Shown: piece after piece, positions 9,379 through 19,059 of the stretch
How the letters are laid out: the number at the start of each line of letters is the position of its first letter
Position numbering within the stretch: the stretch's first letter is position 1
From: Podochytrium sp. JEL0797
Taxonomy: Eukaryota > Chytridiomycota > Chytridiomycetes > Chytridiales > Chytriomycetaceae
NCBI GenBank assembly: GCA_027596195.1
Contig: JADGJG010000410.1
Coordinates: 1-20,776 of the forward strand
DNA: 20,776 nt
Reading direction: 5' to 3'
The notes under the pieces: generated by a model
The model's database searches: none
What the model saw: the letters and a program-made list of their open reading frames with translations, nothing else
What the model was told of the DNA's origin: nothing
Program-made: the position numbers and the translations under genes

Positions 9379-10361
9379 GAAGAGAACCCTCCTCTCCCTT
9401 CCGACTGTTTTCATCTGGAACCATGAACGATTTTTTCAAAGTCTGCCAGAGACCTACCTCGACAAACGCAACCTTTTTATGGAATCCCCAAGACGGACGA
9501 ACCGATGAAAGAACCCAAACCCGCTCGAGACGAAGTCCCGCCGTGCATTCCTCCCACGTCCGCGACCTCCTCGTCTGTCCAAATCAACAACACCACCACA
9601 ACAACCCACCAACACACTCCCGTTCAATGAACACCTCATTTTCGAACTTTCAAAACAAGTTGTTGCCGGTGCGCAATTTGATATGGTTTTGCAAACTGTG
9701 GAAGACTACCAGGTGGCCGAAAAAGGAGGGGGAGGAAGTTGGGCCAATTTGACGAATGTGCGGCCGTTGACGACGCGGATATTTATTCGGTGCCGCCGGT
9801 GGTTGGCGAGGGGTTGTATGGTGGTGGGTTGGAGGGTGGGTTGGAGCATTTCTTAAAGATTATTTTTACAAAGTTTGCGGCCAAAGAGTTTGCGGAGGTG
9901 AGGAAAGAGGGTTTTTTGCATTTCTGTGTCGACATTGAGTTGAATGCGCTTTTTTCAAAATAGGGCGTGTTCCTGTTGCGTGAATTTGGCGCCGACTGGT
10001 TTTCCCCGATTCTCCAACACCCGTACTGTATTCTGCGACACACGAACCCACCCGCCCCGATCAAAATCCCCATTTCAGCCCAAATTCCCGTCGCCCCACC
10101 ATCCTCCGCTACTGCCCTGAACGAAGACCCTGCACTGAAAGCGTCGTCCTCGAACCGGCGAAAACGCGGCACATCCGCATCCGTGTCGTCCACCACGGGG
10201 CTCGAGTCCCAATTGACGCACAACTCGATTCCAATAAAACCGAATGTGAAGGAGTTTTGTAGTGTGTTTTGGAGCGTGCGCTTGTGTCTGGGGTGAATAG
10301 TTGGTGTGCGGTCGTGGGGGCGCCGTCGGTTGCTTTGGCGGTTGGGAATGGGGTGCATTGA
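9379..10361 (+). pseudogene. Unresolved coding locus with apparent frame switches
   Basis: Plus-strand segments with protein-like composition occur in three frames. One frame starts at ATG 9379, meets TGA at 9424 and resumes to 9625 (PKPARDEVPPCIPPTSATSS). A second, open 9513-9855, carries PFNEHLIFELSKQV and FDMVLQTVEDYQVAEK. The first frame returns at about 9739 (DDADIYSVPPVVGEGLYGGG), reaches a GTGAGG donor at 9897, and continues in phase after a 66-nt intron (9898-9963, AAAATAG acceptor) with LLREFGADWFSPILQHPYC to about 10257. A third frame then gives ERALVSGVNSWCAVVGAP up to TGA at 10359. There is no room for introns at the switches near 9620, 9735 (G-rich run) and 10260. Either this is a decayed gene or the assembly has indels. 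No family was identified. The single in-phase intron supports a plus-strand gene. Confidence 0.3.
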
Positions 10362-10795
10362 ATTTTTTCGTATGGTTTTTTGCCAAAGTGGTGTCAATAA
10401 TTTCCTTTGTTTATTTTGCGAATTGGGATGACCGGTTTGGTAGAAATTTGTGCAGAAAAGCTGCAAGACTTTTTCTGCCATGTCCTTGGTGCGCTTTCTG
10501 ATTGGAAAATGACCGGAAATTATATTTTTTCCCTCTTTTCAACAACAATTACTTGCTATTTTTTGAACGAGCATTGAAAATCTTGAGAAAACCGAGATGA
10601 CTGATCTTCAATTCGACGTCGTTCATTTGTATCCATTTTGTGGAGTCAGCAACTCAAAAAATTGCTTAACAAAGCGCGCCCCCCTCCTTCGATCCATGAA
10701 CAGTAAGAGCTTTACTCATCGCCTTAAAAAAACTATAAAACGCGCCCCCTTTCCCGCACTTGTTTGCAGAATCATTGATCACGCAAACGCAAAAA
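10362..10795 (+). promoter_or_regulatory. Upstream region of the acetate/succinate transporter, with TATA box
   Basis: A 434-bp stretch without a supported gene. TATAAAA at 10734-10740, followed by a GC/CT-rich segment, lies 56 bp upstream of the transporter ATG at 10796. This is the clearest core promoter in the window and would fit a strongly regulated gene. A short open segment from the ATG at 10429 (VEICAEKLQDFFCHVLGALS) runs to TGA at about 10577; it is 49 residues, has no support and is not called. Confidence 0.6.
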
Positions 10796-11507
10796 ATGCC
10801 CATTGCCAACCCCGCCCCTCTCGGTTTCTGTGCGTTCGCACTGACTACGTTTGTTGGCGGCCTCTACAACCTGAACGTGCAAGGAATCCAATCGCCCAAC
10901 GTCATTGTCGGCCTCACATTGGCTTACGGCGGACTGGCTCAGCTCTTGGCAGGCATGTGGGAATTTGCCACGGGCAACACGTTTGGGGCCACAGCATTCA
11001 CGTCGTATGGAGCGTTTTGGATTTCGTATGGATACATTTTTGTTCCAAGCTCAGGCATCTTGGCAGCATACGCCACTCGCGAAGAACTTCACAGTGCTTT
11101 GGGCATTTATTTGCTTGGGTGGAGCTTTTTCACTGCTCGTGAGTACCTTTTTAATATGCATTTTTGATTGCATTTTGACATGTTCAACATCTGCAGTCAT
11201 GCTGCTCGCTTGCTTGAAATCAAACAGAGTGCTCGTTGCCCTTTTTGCTGCCCTCTTGGTAGCATTCGTGCTCCTCGCGTCCGCATTCTTGATATTCTCA
11301 GTCAATTCTGATGCAACCAAAACCCTCACCAAAACTGCGGGTGGGATTATGGTGTTTGGCGCGTGCCTTGCGTGGTATTTGGCAGCTTCCCATCTTGTGA
11401 CAAAGGAGACGTCGTACTTTGAGCTCCCTCGTTTTGAGATTCAGCCTGTGTTGCACAAAGACGTGGAAAGCGGAGCGGATGGATCGGAGTTCAAAAGAGC
11501 CGAATGA
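10796..11507 (+). CDS. Acetate/succinate transporter, GPR1/FUN34/YaaH (AceTr) family
   Basis: Two exons (10796-11138, 11197-11507) with a 58-nt intron (GTGAGT...CTGCAG) give 217 aa. The family signature NPAPLGF is at residues 5-11, and the conserved core follows as GGLAQLLAGMWEFATGNTFG and then TAFTSYGAFWISYG. About six membrane segments are visible, as in the hexameric channel-like bacterial SatP/YaaH and fungal Ato1/Ady2 proteins. It should sit in the plasma membrane and admit acetate and possibly succinate with protons. Fungal relatives usually have a longer cytoplasmic N-terminal tail; this one starts almost at the signature, like bacterial SatP. The C-terminal tail is short and charged. 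An AATAAA hexamer lies 43 bp after the stop. The next gene, on the same strand, is a dicarboxylate carrier. Start chosen because the ATG lies just after the TATA box and five residues before the signature. Confidence 0.93.
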
Positions 11508-11549
11508 ATAATTGATTGATTTGAGTATCATTGTGTATTCCTGGGTGTG

Positions 11550-11555
11550 AATAAA
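11550..11555 (+). terminator. Poly(A) signal of the acetate/succinate transporter
   Basis: AATAAA at 11550-11555, 43 bp beyond the TGA stop and 114 bp before the next ATG on the same strand. Confidence 0.6.
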
Positions 11556-11668
11556 TGACGTGTTTAGTTTCAATATCTGTGCTATCAATTTTGTGAAGAT
11601 GGTGGCGGGTGGCGAGGGGGCACGCTTTCCGCGATCGACAAGGCGCAAACAAAAATTCGAACCCAAAA

Positions 11669-13371
11669 ATGAACACCGCGGACGACGACGACGACACGAC
11701 CCCGCTGCTCGCAACTTCCGCCGACTTCCGCGACTCGACTCGACCGCCGCGCGGACAGCTGACGGCATACGTGGGCATCAAGCGCCTGTTTGGCGTGCTG
11801 ATGGTCGTGCTGGTGGCGTCGCGGTACCTGGGCATGGCGCACAGCCAGGTGGGATACCCTAGAGCGGCCTAGGAGTGTCCTAGGGAGTGTCCTAGGAGTG
11901 CCCTAGGAGACTCGCTAACACCAACAAAAGGTTCTCTTCAGCGTGTTTTTCGTGACTGTCGCTGCGCTGCTTCTGACGACGGTTCCCGTGGCTGTGCTCG
12001 TGCTGACAGCGCTGCTCTCTCTGACTCTCGCCAACGCGTTCCGCTGCGGCGCCTCTGACTGCGCCTCGCTCAAGGACGCCTTTGCCGTGGCCCTGTCGGG
12101 ATTTGCCCTGCCACTGGCCTGGCTGGTTTGGTCCGCCTTCAATCTGGGCCTGGCTGTCGAGAAGTCGGGTCTGGGGCACCGCTTGGCGCTACTGGTGATT
12201 CTTGGATTATTCCCTTCGGAACGCGGTTTTAATCGCGCTTTTCAGATCATCAAAACATTCGCAAAAAACCCCTTTTCGCTGGGTCCCTCGCTGATTCTGA
12301 TCGAACTCGTGACCGCCCTTCTCATTCCCTCCAACACGGCCCGCGGTGGCGCGCTCGTGTTTCCTCTTGTCACCTCCATTGCAAAGTCCATCGACTCTCC
12401 GTCCATTGAGCGTTACCTCGTCCTTTGCGGAATGCATGCGAATCTCATTTCATCCTCCGCGTTTTTGTACGGCACTGTTGGGAATCCCCTCGTTTCCAGC
12501 AATGCCGAAGCAGTCTTTGGAATCAAATTTGGATTCCTGGATTGGGTGTGAGTGCATTTATCGTTTCGACAAATCAAGGACTACCATCTGACCGCGATCA
12601 AAACAAAACAGGCTCGGCTCCTCTGTCCCAACAATCGCTCTCTGCATTCTCATCCCCATGTTCTGCTACCGTCTCGCCGACGTCAAAATGGACGAATACA
12701 ACCCCACGGTCGTGATTGATAACGCCGAATTAGAACTTAAAGAAATGGGTCCCGTCAGCCCTTCAGAACGCGCAACCGCCATCATCCTGACCCTGTGCTT
12801 ATCCGCCTGGGTCGCCAACATCATGCCCGACGGACTCGTGGCCCTCCTCGGAGTCAACGCGTTAATGATTGTGGGCGTTCTGCAATGGGACGATGTGCGT
12901 GACAATGGGAAAGCATGGGACGCCTTCTTTTGGCTCGCAGGGATGGTTTTGATTGTGGAGCAAATGAACCAGATGGGACTTTCGCAGGCTGTGGGGGATT
13001 GGTGCAAGAATGTGTTGGTGGACGGGATGGGACCCGTTACGGCCGCGTTGGTGCTCGGCGCGTTCTATTTTGTGACCATGTATGTGTTTTCGAGCATCAC
13101 GGCGCACATTGTGGCCCTCACGACGCCGTTGTTGCTGGCGGCCAAGGCGGCGGGTTCCCCGCCTTTCTTGATCACGGGACTGCTCTCGTATTTCTCTGGG
13201 TTCTGTGCCTGTTTGACGGCGTATTCTTCGGGGGTTGTGGTGTTGTATTTTTCGCACAATTGTTTCACGAAGCGGGAGTGGCATTTGAATGGGTTGGCTT
13301 CGGGGGTCTTGTATTTATTTGTTTATGGGACGGTTGGACTTGGATGGTGGAAACTGATTGGCTGGTGGTGA
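11669..13371 (+). CDS. DASS/SLC13-type dicarboxylate transporter (plastid DiT-like)
   Basis: Four exons (11669-11848, 11931-12194, 12246-12547, 12612-13371) give 501 aa. Introns are 82, 51 and 64 nt. About 11-12 membrane segments. Family marks: LVWSAFNLGLAVEKSGLGHR joined over the second intron to the next helix, IPSNTARGGALVFPLV, HANLISSSAFLYGTVGNPL, then in the second half VANIMPDGLVALLGVNALM, LQWDDV...AWDAFFWLAGM, FSSITAHIVALTTPLL and the end VGLGWWKLIGWW. The two-fold pattern SNT near residue 200 and SSITAH in the second half are the substrate- and cation-binding loops of DASS transporters. Closest look-alikes are bacterial 2-oxoglutarate/malate translocators and plant plastid DiT1, so oxoglutarate or malate/succinate transport is likely, by inference. 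The acidic N-terminal tail carries five Asp in a row. I see no organelle targeting peptide. It lies 161 bp behind the acetate/succinate carrier. Confidence 0.9.
11858..11910 (+). repeat. Intronic minisatellite, CCTAGGAGTGT-like unit x5
   Basis: Five near-copies of a 9-12 bp unit in tandem: CCTAGAGCGG, CCTAGGAGTGT, CCTAGGGAGTGT, CCTAGGAGTGC and CCTAGGAGA. The array fills most of the 82-nt first intron of the dicarboxylate transporter, between the donor at 11849 and a CTAAC branch site near 11914. Copies 2-4 are almost identical, so the array is probably young and variable. Confidence 0.9.
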
Positions 13372-13473
13372 ACGATTCATTAAGGACTTTCAAGCGTAAA
13401 AGATACCTGTTTTTTGCTTATTGCTTGTCGTTTGAAAAACAAAAAACAAAAAAAACGCGACAATTTTTTCGCC

Positions 13474-16245
13474 ATGAGTGTTTATGGTGCGTTTGAATCG
13501 CGCGGACACCCACATGCACTGATCCATCCCTTCACTCTATCAGGACGACCACCCACAGGGTCGCTTGCCAACAGACCAAGCAGTCGATCGGGGAATGCGT
13601 CAAGTAAATTCGCAACGCAAAAAAAACAACCAAAAAACTAACTTTTGAATCCCATCAGATTGGGGAGCTGGGCGCGGAGGAGGTGCACCTGTCGTACCTG
13701 GAAGCAGAGCTGGTAAATCATTCGTCATTTCATGTGACCGTCATTTGATTCAAACCAACTAAAATCGGTGTCTTACATTAGGACCACCCCCCGGGCCTGT
13801 ATGTATCCCATTCATTCATGACAATACCCAATCCACTCGAAATAGCCGCGATTCTAATATCCATTCGCACGTATTTTATTTTTTTGACAGGGAAACGCGA
13901 GGGCCGGACCTGGAACGGCTAGACCCATGACGGGGAGTATGCGCGGCGGCGGTGGTTTCGGTAATGAAAGATCAAAAAATAGATCTCCATCTATATTGGT
14001 TATTCACGCGTTTTTATGGCGAAATAGGATTCCAAGTCGCCGACCGACCCATGACGCAACAAGGACTTGGAGGAATCAAAGGCAACATGCCGAGTAAGGA
14101 GGCGCCCCCCCTCCTCTCGAAATTAGAAAGTGAATACTGAATTGCTTCTCATGTGTGGAAATTCAGCGGGAGGTGGAAGAATGGTCCAAGACCGCACGTT
14201 CTGGCAGAGCGAGCTGCGCCAAAAAATTGGCCTGTTGACGACCGAAATCAATAAACTCAGCACCGAAGCCGAAACCATGAACAAAGAGAGCAGTAATTAT
14301 TCAGCATTTGAGAAGCGGTAAAATGCAAACCAACACCCGAAATGGCCTCTCTCGCTTCCTTTGCGCTGACAAAAAAAAATTCCATGTGAATCTCAACACA
14401 GTGCCGATATTCTCGCCAACGATCTCCGCGAACTCCAAGGCCAACTCGGAGACTTCAACACCCTGATTGACAAGCTGCATACGGACTCGGACCTGTCGGA
14501 CATTGAGAAGCAGTGCGCACAGCTCAAGAGCAAGAATCAACGAGAGAGTCAAATCTTAGACGAGATTTTCATGCAGAGACAACAGTTGAGAGAATTTCAA
14601 ACCAATTTGAATTTTGATGCTAATATTTATGGATGACAGAAAGGATCTTTTGGTTCGCGAGGCGGAAAAAAGTATTGAGGAGGAGCGTCAGCGATCTGAA
14701 TCTCAAATCAACGAATTGGTACGGCATAGTATACATTCACGAGCCGAAGTAGAAACTGTTTCTCATCGAAACATATAGGAACCCGAACGCCGCGCAATGT
14801 ACCTCGAAGCCAAAGAAAATAATGCGCGCTACATTGAAGAAATCCATCACCGCCAAATCGAGCTCGACGATTTGGTGACCAAGGAGTCCACGTTGAAACA
14901 GGTTTTTGGGTTTTTTTTGTCTTGCTTTCTTTTTTTTTTCAACGACGGTTGTTTCCCGAAACAAACAGGAAATTCGACACGACACTGGCAAACAACGCGC
15001 CCTCACATACTACGAAAAGCTCACCACCCTGCGCAACAAAAAGGACGAAATGGAGGAATCCCTGCGCGCGTTGGATCGCGAGGCGGGGCCCCAGGAAAAG
15101 AGTAAATTGCTCGAACAGGTCAAAGGCGACAATCAAGAGACTTCCGCGATGGAGAGAAAGATTGCAGAGTTGGAGGAACAGGCGCATCAGTTTAAAGAGG
15201 GTTTGTCGCAGATTGATATGGATACAGACCCTGGGCATGGTTTGTTGTGGTTGTCGTGTTTTTCGTGGTGCCCAAAAGGACTAACGTTTGCCCTCTATTT
15301 TGTCTTCTCAGGCGATAAGTCTGGAAAATATGAAGAGCTCTTGAAAAAAGATCGCGAAATGCAACTGTTTCTCGACAACTTTGAAGACCGCAAAGCCGAA
15401 GCCATCCAACGCAACCAAGACTCTGAAAAAGAAATCTCTCAGCTCCTCCACCGCATCAAAAGCCTCGCCAAAACGGATGGAAACCGTTTACCGTCCCAGC
15501 AAGACCACCAAGAACTCCAAAGTGATTTGAAGTTCAAGGAGAAGGAAATGCGCAATTCGGAGATGACGACGGAAGGACTCATGATTGAACGCGATCGCCG
15601 TCTTCAGGATTTGGAGAAAGTGAATCAGTTGGAAACGAAGCTTACCGCTGAGCTTGATTTCTTGAATGACAAGATTGATAAGCTCGAACATGACATTAAG
15701 AAGGTGTCCAACATTGATGCTGTCAAAAAGGAGGCCGAGTTCATGAAGAAGGTTTGGAAGAAATAAGGATTCATTGGCTCCCTTTTTTTCTAACGTGATA
15801 TTGTGCTGTCTTGCAGAAAAACTTGAACGACCGAGAGTTCTTGAAGGTTCAGCGTGATACCCTCAAAAGTTACAACAAGTATTTGCTCAGTCGTCAAGAG
15901 ACAAAGCGAGGCCATATTCATGAGAATGAGACATATACTCAACTAGGCGCGTTGGAACAACGGTTGAGGCATCGTGAGTACACTATCAATGATCTTTTTT
16001 CTGCTCATGCTAAATCCTTTACAAACCTCAGATGAATCAAACAACTTCCACTTGAAGGATTGTAAGTTTTTTTCCCTGATTAGCATCGTTGCCAACCTCT
16101 TATCTTTGTTTACCTTCTTCGTGTAGATATCGTGTCGAAAACGGCCGAGAGCGATTACAAGAGTGTCGCAATCGAGAGCATGCAGCTTGTGGATGAATTG
16201 AATGCAATTCGTGGAAAGCTTCTTTCTCTCCCGCCTGCACGTTGA
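13474..16245 (+). CDS. IFT74: Intraflagellar transport protein IFT74
   Basis: Fifteen exons: 13474-13486, 13544-13603, 13659-13712, 13782-13798, 13891-13960, 14028-14093, 14167-14317, 14402-14584, 14640-14718, 14779-14901, 14969-15239, 15312-15751, 15817-15973, 16032-16061, 16127-16245; 610 aa (human 600). All phases agree. The N terminus is a Gly/Arg/Pro-rich basic tail (GRPPTGS, GTARPMTGSMRGGGGF), followed by the hallmark RPMTQQGLGGIKGNMP (human RPVTQQGLTGMKTGT). The rest is coiled coil: GLLTTEINKLSTEAETMNKE, EQVKGDNQETSAMERKIAEL (human KQIKDDNQEIASMERQL), ENETYTQLGALEQRLRH and HLKDYIVSKTAESDYKSV. IFT74 pairs with IFT81 in the IFT-B core; the basic N-terminal tail of IFT74 helps bind tubulin cargo. 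It shows that the organism builds flagella. The first exon is 13 nt and the fourth 17 nt. The gap to the previous gene is only 102 bp. Confidence 0.95.
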
Positions 16246-16385
16246 AATTTGATTATTTTTTTTTCTCTCTGTTTTTCTTGTGGGCAAAACAAAACCAAAT
16301 GAATTGCAAGCCAAGTGCAAGTGAGCTCATTCGATCAATAGCTGCTGTATGAGGTATGCGGTGGAGATCATCTCGTTCAAAAAGG

Positions 16386-17757
16386 ATGGAAATCTCGACG
16401 AAAATCCACATGAAAATCATGAAAATCTTTGCTCGTCTCCCTGCCATCCTTGTGATCCTTCTCGCTCCTGCGAACGCGTTGTCTTCGGTCCTTGCAGATA
16501 CTCGATACCAAGGAGACAAGGTTGTGCAGTTTACAGTGTCAAATGCCGATGAAATGGAGATGTTGAGAGCGTCCGATTTTCAAATCTGGACACACCGGAA
16601 CGTTGAATCTGGAACAATCGATGCACGGTATATTACTCTTAACTATTTCAACCTGATGCTGAATATTCTTGAAACACCAAAGCGTCCGGGGCCATCAACT
16701 CGACACCCTCCACAGTCTCAACTTGACACACAAAATCATGATTCCAAACCTCCAACACGTGGTCGACTTGGAGCAAATTCACATGTCACTCAACTCCCTT
16801 CCACTCGAGGAAGCTGTCGCCAGAGGCGACTATTCATCCCTCAACGCGACCGCGGTTTTTGCGGACTGGCAATCGTACGAAACCCTCTCCGCATTCTTGG
16901 CCAGTCTGCCTGGAGTCACGCAGCTCCCGTCTGCAGGAACTACATACCAAGGTCGAGAAATAAACGCGTTCAAGATGGGCACCGGGCCGTATAGCGTCAT
17001 TTTGCACGGCGGCATCCACGCGCGAGAATGGATATCACCTGCCACCGTGACCTACTTTGCAAACCAGCTCGTTCACAACTACCCCGACCTTCTAAGCAAA
17101 CTCACATTCTACATCCTTCCTGTGGTCAATCCCGACGGATACGCGTACACACGCGATGTAAACGGGGACAGATACCACCGAAAGAATATGCAACCCAACA
17201 CCGGCAGCCCATGCATCGGGACGGACGTGAACCGCAATTTCGCTCTTGCTTGGAGCCAGGCTGGAGCTTCTTCCGATCCTTGCTCTGACGCGTATTTTGG
17301 CCCGGGGCCCTTCAGTTCACCGGAGGCCCAAGTGATTGCCAATTTTGTGAAAAACACACCCAACGCGGTGGGATACGTTGATTTCCACTCGTACGGTGAA
17401 AAGATGATGTTTTCGAATGGATATACATGTCAGGTACAGGTGAATGATTACGCAACCTTGTTTCGAGGGAGTCAGTTGGCGGTGGACGCGATTCAAGGTG
17501 CACATGGGGAAAGGTTCGCCAACGGGGATATTTGTCATGTCATTTATCAAGCAAGCGGGAATACTGTGGATTACATGTACAACGTGTTGAATGTGACTTA
17601 TTCGTATGCGATCGAATTGAGAGGAGGGACGTTTAGCCCATCAGCGACTGAAATTGTCGTGAGTGGGGATGAGATTACGGCGGGAATGGTCGCGTTATGG
17701 ACGTATGTTGCTGAGAATATTGGGGGGAATAAGCGTATAAGCTCTCGAGTAAGATAA
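16386..17757 (+). CDS. Secreted zinc carboxypeptidase, M14A (carboxypeptidase A type)
   Basis: Two exons (16386-16627, 16683-17757), 55-nt intron, 438 aa. An N-terminal signal segment (FARLPAILVILLAPANALSS) is followed by an activation propeptide (about 40-130) with DFQIWTHRNVESG and IPNLQHVVDLEQ, then the peptidase domain. Catalytic residues are all present: zinc ligands His193 and Glu196 in HGGIHAREW, Asn264/Arg265 in GTDVNRNF, His316 in VDFHSYG, Tyr369 in IYQASGN and general base Glu392 in YAIELRGG. The position equivalent to bovine residue 255 is Val (376), so hydrophobic C-terminal residues should be preferred (A type, not B). It should be secreted as a zymogen and digest peptides outside the cell, as osmotrophs do. 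ATGs at 16356, 16410 and 16419 are also in frame; 16386 has the best context (A at -3, G at +4). Confidence 0.93.
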
Positions 17758-18044
17758 TTGAAATGCGTACAGTATCCAAATTCCAAAAAACAAGAAAATT
17801 AGCTGCCGTGGTTCCATCGCCTCGTAGCGTTCAGGAAATCTTAGAAAAGGTTTACAACACGTATTAAACACGTAATGCCACAATGAGAGTCGGTGGGAAA
17901 GTATTGAGATGGGTTCCTGATTCGAGCTCAGCTGGCAAAAAAAAAGCCCGTAATATTTTGGATAGGTGAAGGGAAAACACATGAAACATTTTGAATACGC
18001 GTAAAATACATTCTTTTGGTTATAATTTAGAACAAGGAAAGGAA

Positions 18045-18905
18045 TCACTCCTGCTGCATCAACTCCTGCATTCTGGCAACGAGGTCAACGTCAGTCTCTG
18101 TGGCGGGAAGCTCCTTTCCGTGGCGCAAGATGGTGGCATCCTTCGTTGGAAGGTTGCTGGCGTTGATGACGATGGCCTTCACCTGTTTGCGAAAAAAAAA
18201 GTCAGTCCGGGCCACGAGCAGCAAAATATTAAAGGGCACAAACCTCCTCCTCGTCCACTTCCTCATCGTCAACTTCATCGACTTGGTCCACTTCGTCGCA
18301 CTATCAGAAAAGTGGGCAATGCGTCAGGACCGGAAAAAATCCACGGGATAGGAAAACAAGCAAACCTCATCGTCATCGCTGCTCTCGTCCACTTCATCGC
18401 CGTTGTCCTGGTAGTCAAGGTCCTCGTCATCGTCGTTGGCAACCATGTCGCTGATGGTAACGTCGCGGTAGTCACCAGCAGCCTTAAATCCCGAGCGCAA
18501 AACCTTGGCCTGCTGCATGTTTGCCACGAACATGTTGAGGTCGTTGACCTGCAATAAAAAGCAGGTTAATATTTTGCATCGCTTGCGTGTCCGAAAACAC
18601 AGCCCAAGCAGGACAAACTGGCAAACAAACCTCGTCGGCATCGACCTCCTCGTCGGCAGCATCCTCGGCATCGCTCTCCTCGTCCACGTCGTCGGCATCG
18701 CACTCGTCCATGACCTCGTTGTCGTTGTAGTCCGTGTCCTCGTGGTCCTCGTCCTGCGAAGCGGGTTAGGACCAGGGGCAGCGAGCACCTCAACAAGGCT
18801 ACTCACGGGCAGGTCTCCCATCAGGAGGTCCTTGGTGGTCATGGTCTTGGTTTGGACCTCGGGGGTGCCAGCGGCAGCGAGTTCTTCGGTGGTGGTGGCG
18901 AGCAT
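18045..18905 (-). CDS. Very acidic protein of unknown function, five phase-0 exons
   Basis: Exons 18905-18807, 18753-18631, 18548-18366, 18300-18244 and 18182-18045 give 199 aa. Introns are 53, 82, 65 and 61 nt. Every junction is phase 0. Exons 2, 3 and 4 each end in an Asp/Glu run whose final GAG abuts a GTTTG donor (GTTTGTTTG, GTTTGCTTG, GTTTGTGCC). Exon 2 is almost wholly acidic (DECDADDVDEESDAEDAADE). Exon 3 opens with an ordered segment (VNDLNMFVANMQQAKVLRSG) and ends acidic. Exon 4 is 19 residues of DEVD-type repeats, and exon 5 holds VKAIVINASNLPTKDATILR and a helical end. There is no signal peptide or membrane segment. The composition recalls acidic histone-chaperone or nucleolar tails, but no domain was recognised and no function is claimed. 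The spacer to 17758 (287 bp) shows nothing definite. Confidence 0.75.
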
Positions 18906-19059
18906 TTCGGTTGGTTTTGGGATGCTTTTTCTCTTGTGCTGGCAGCTGCGCAATTTTCAACCTGTTCGGACACATCCAAGCAAAACAAACAAAACAACTT
19001 CATCACATCATATGGAACCATGGCTCGTTATTATCTTTCAAATGAAAATCAACGGCAGG

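Noticed and set aside
9379..9760. TGA read as an amino acid (recoded stop) in the frame starting at 9379
   Set aside because: Three TGA codons occur in one frame, but every certain gene in the window uses TGA, TAA or TAG as a true stop (SYF2, both carriers and IFT74 end in TGA). The text between them also shifts to another frame.
9783..10481. 232-codon open frame on the minus strand, with its stop inside AATAAA
   Set aside because: It is the longest unexplained frame in the region and could be real. However, its first third has an unnatural His/Pro/Arg/Asn-rich composition, the plus strand has a phase-matched intron and better text, and antisense frames of up to 197 codons occur over sure genes here.
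11858..11910. CCTAGG repeats taken as a CRISPR-like or telomeric array
   Set aside because: Units are 9-12 bp in direct tandem without spacers, and they sit wholly inside a clean GT-AG intron.
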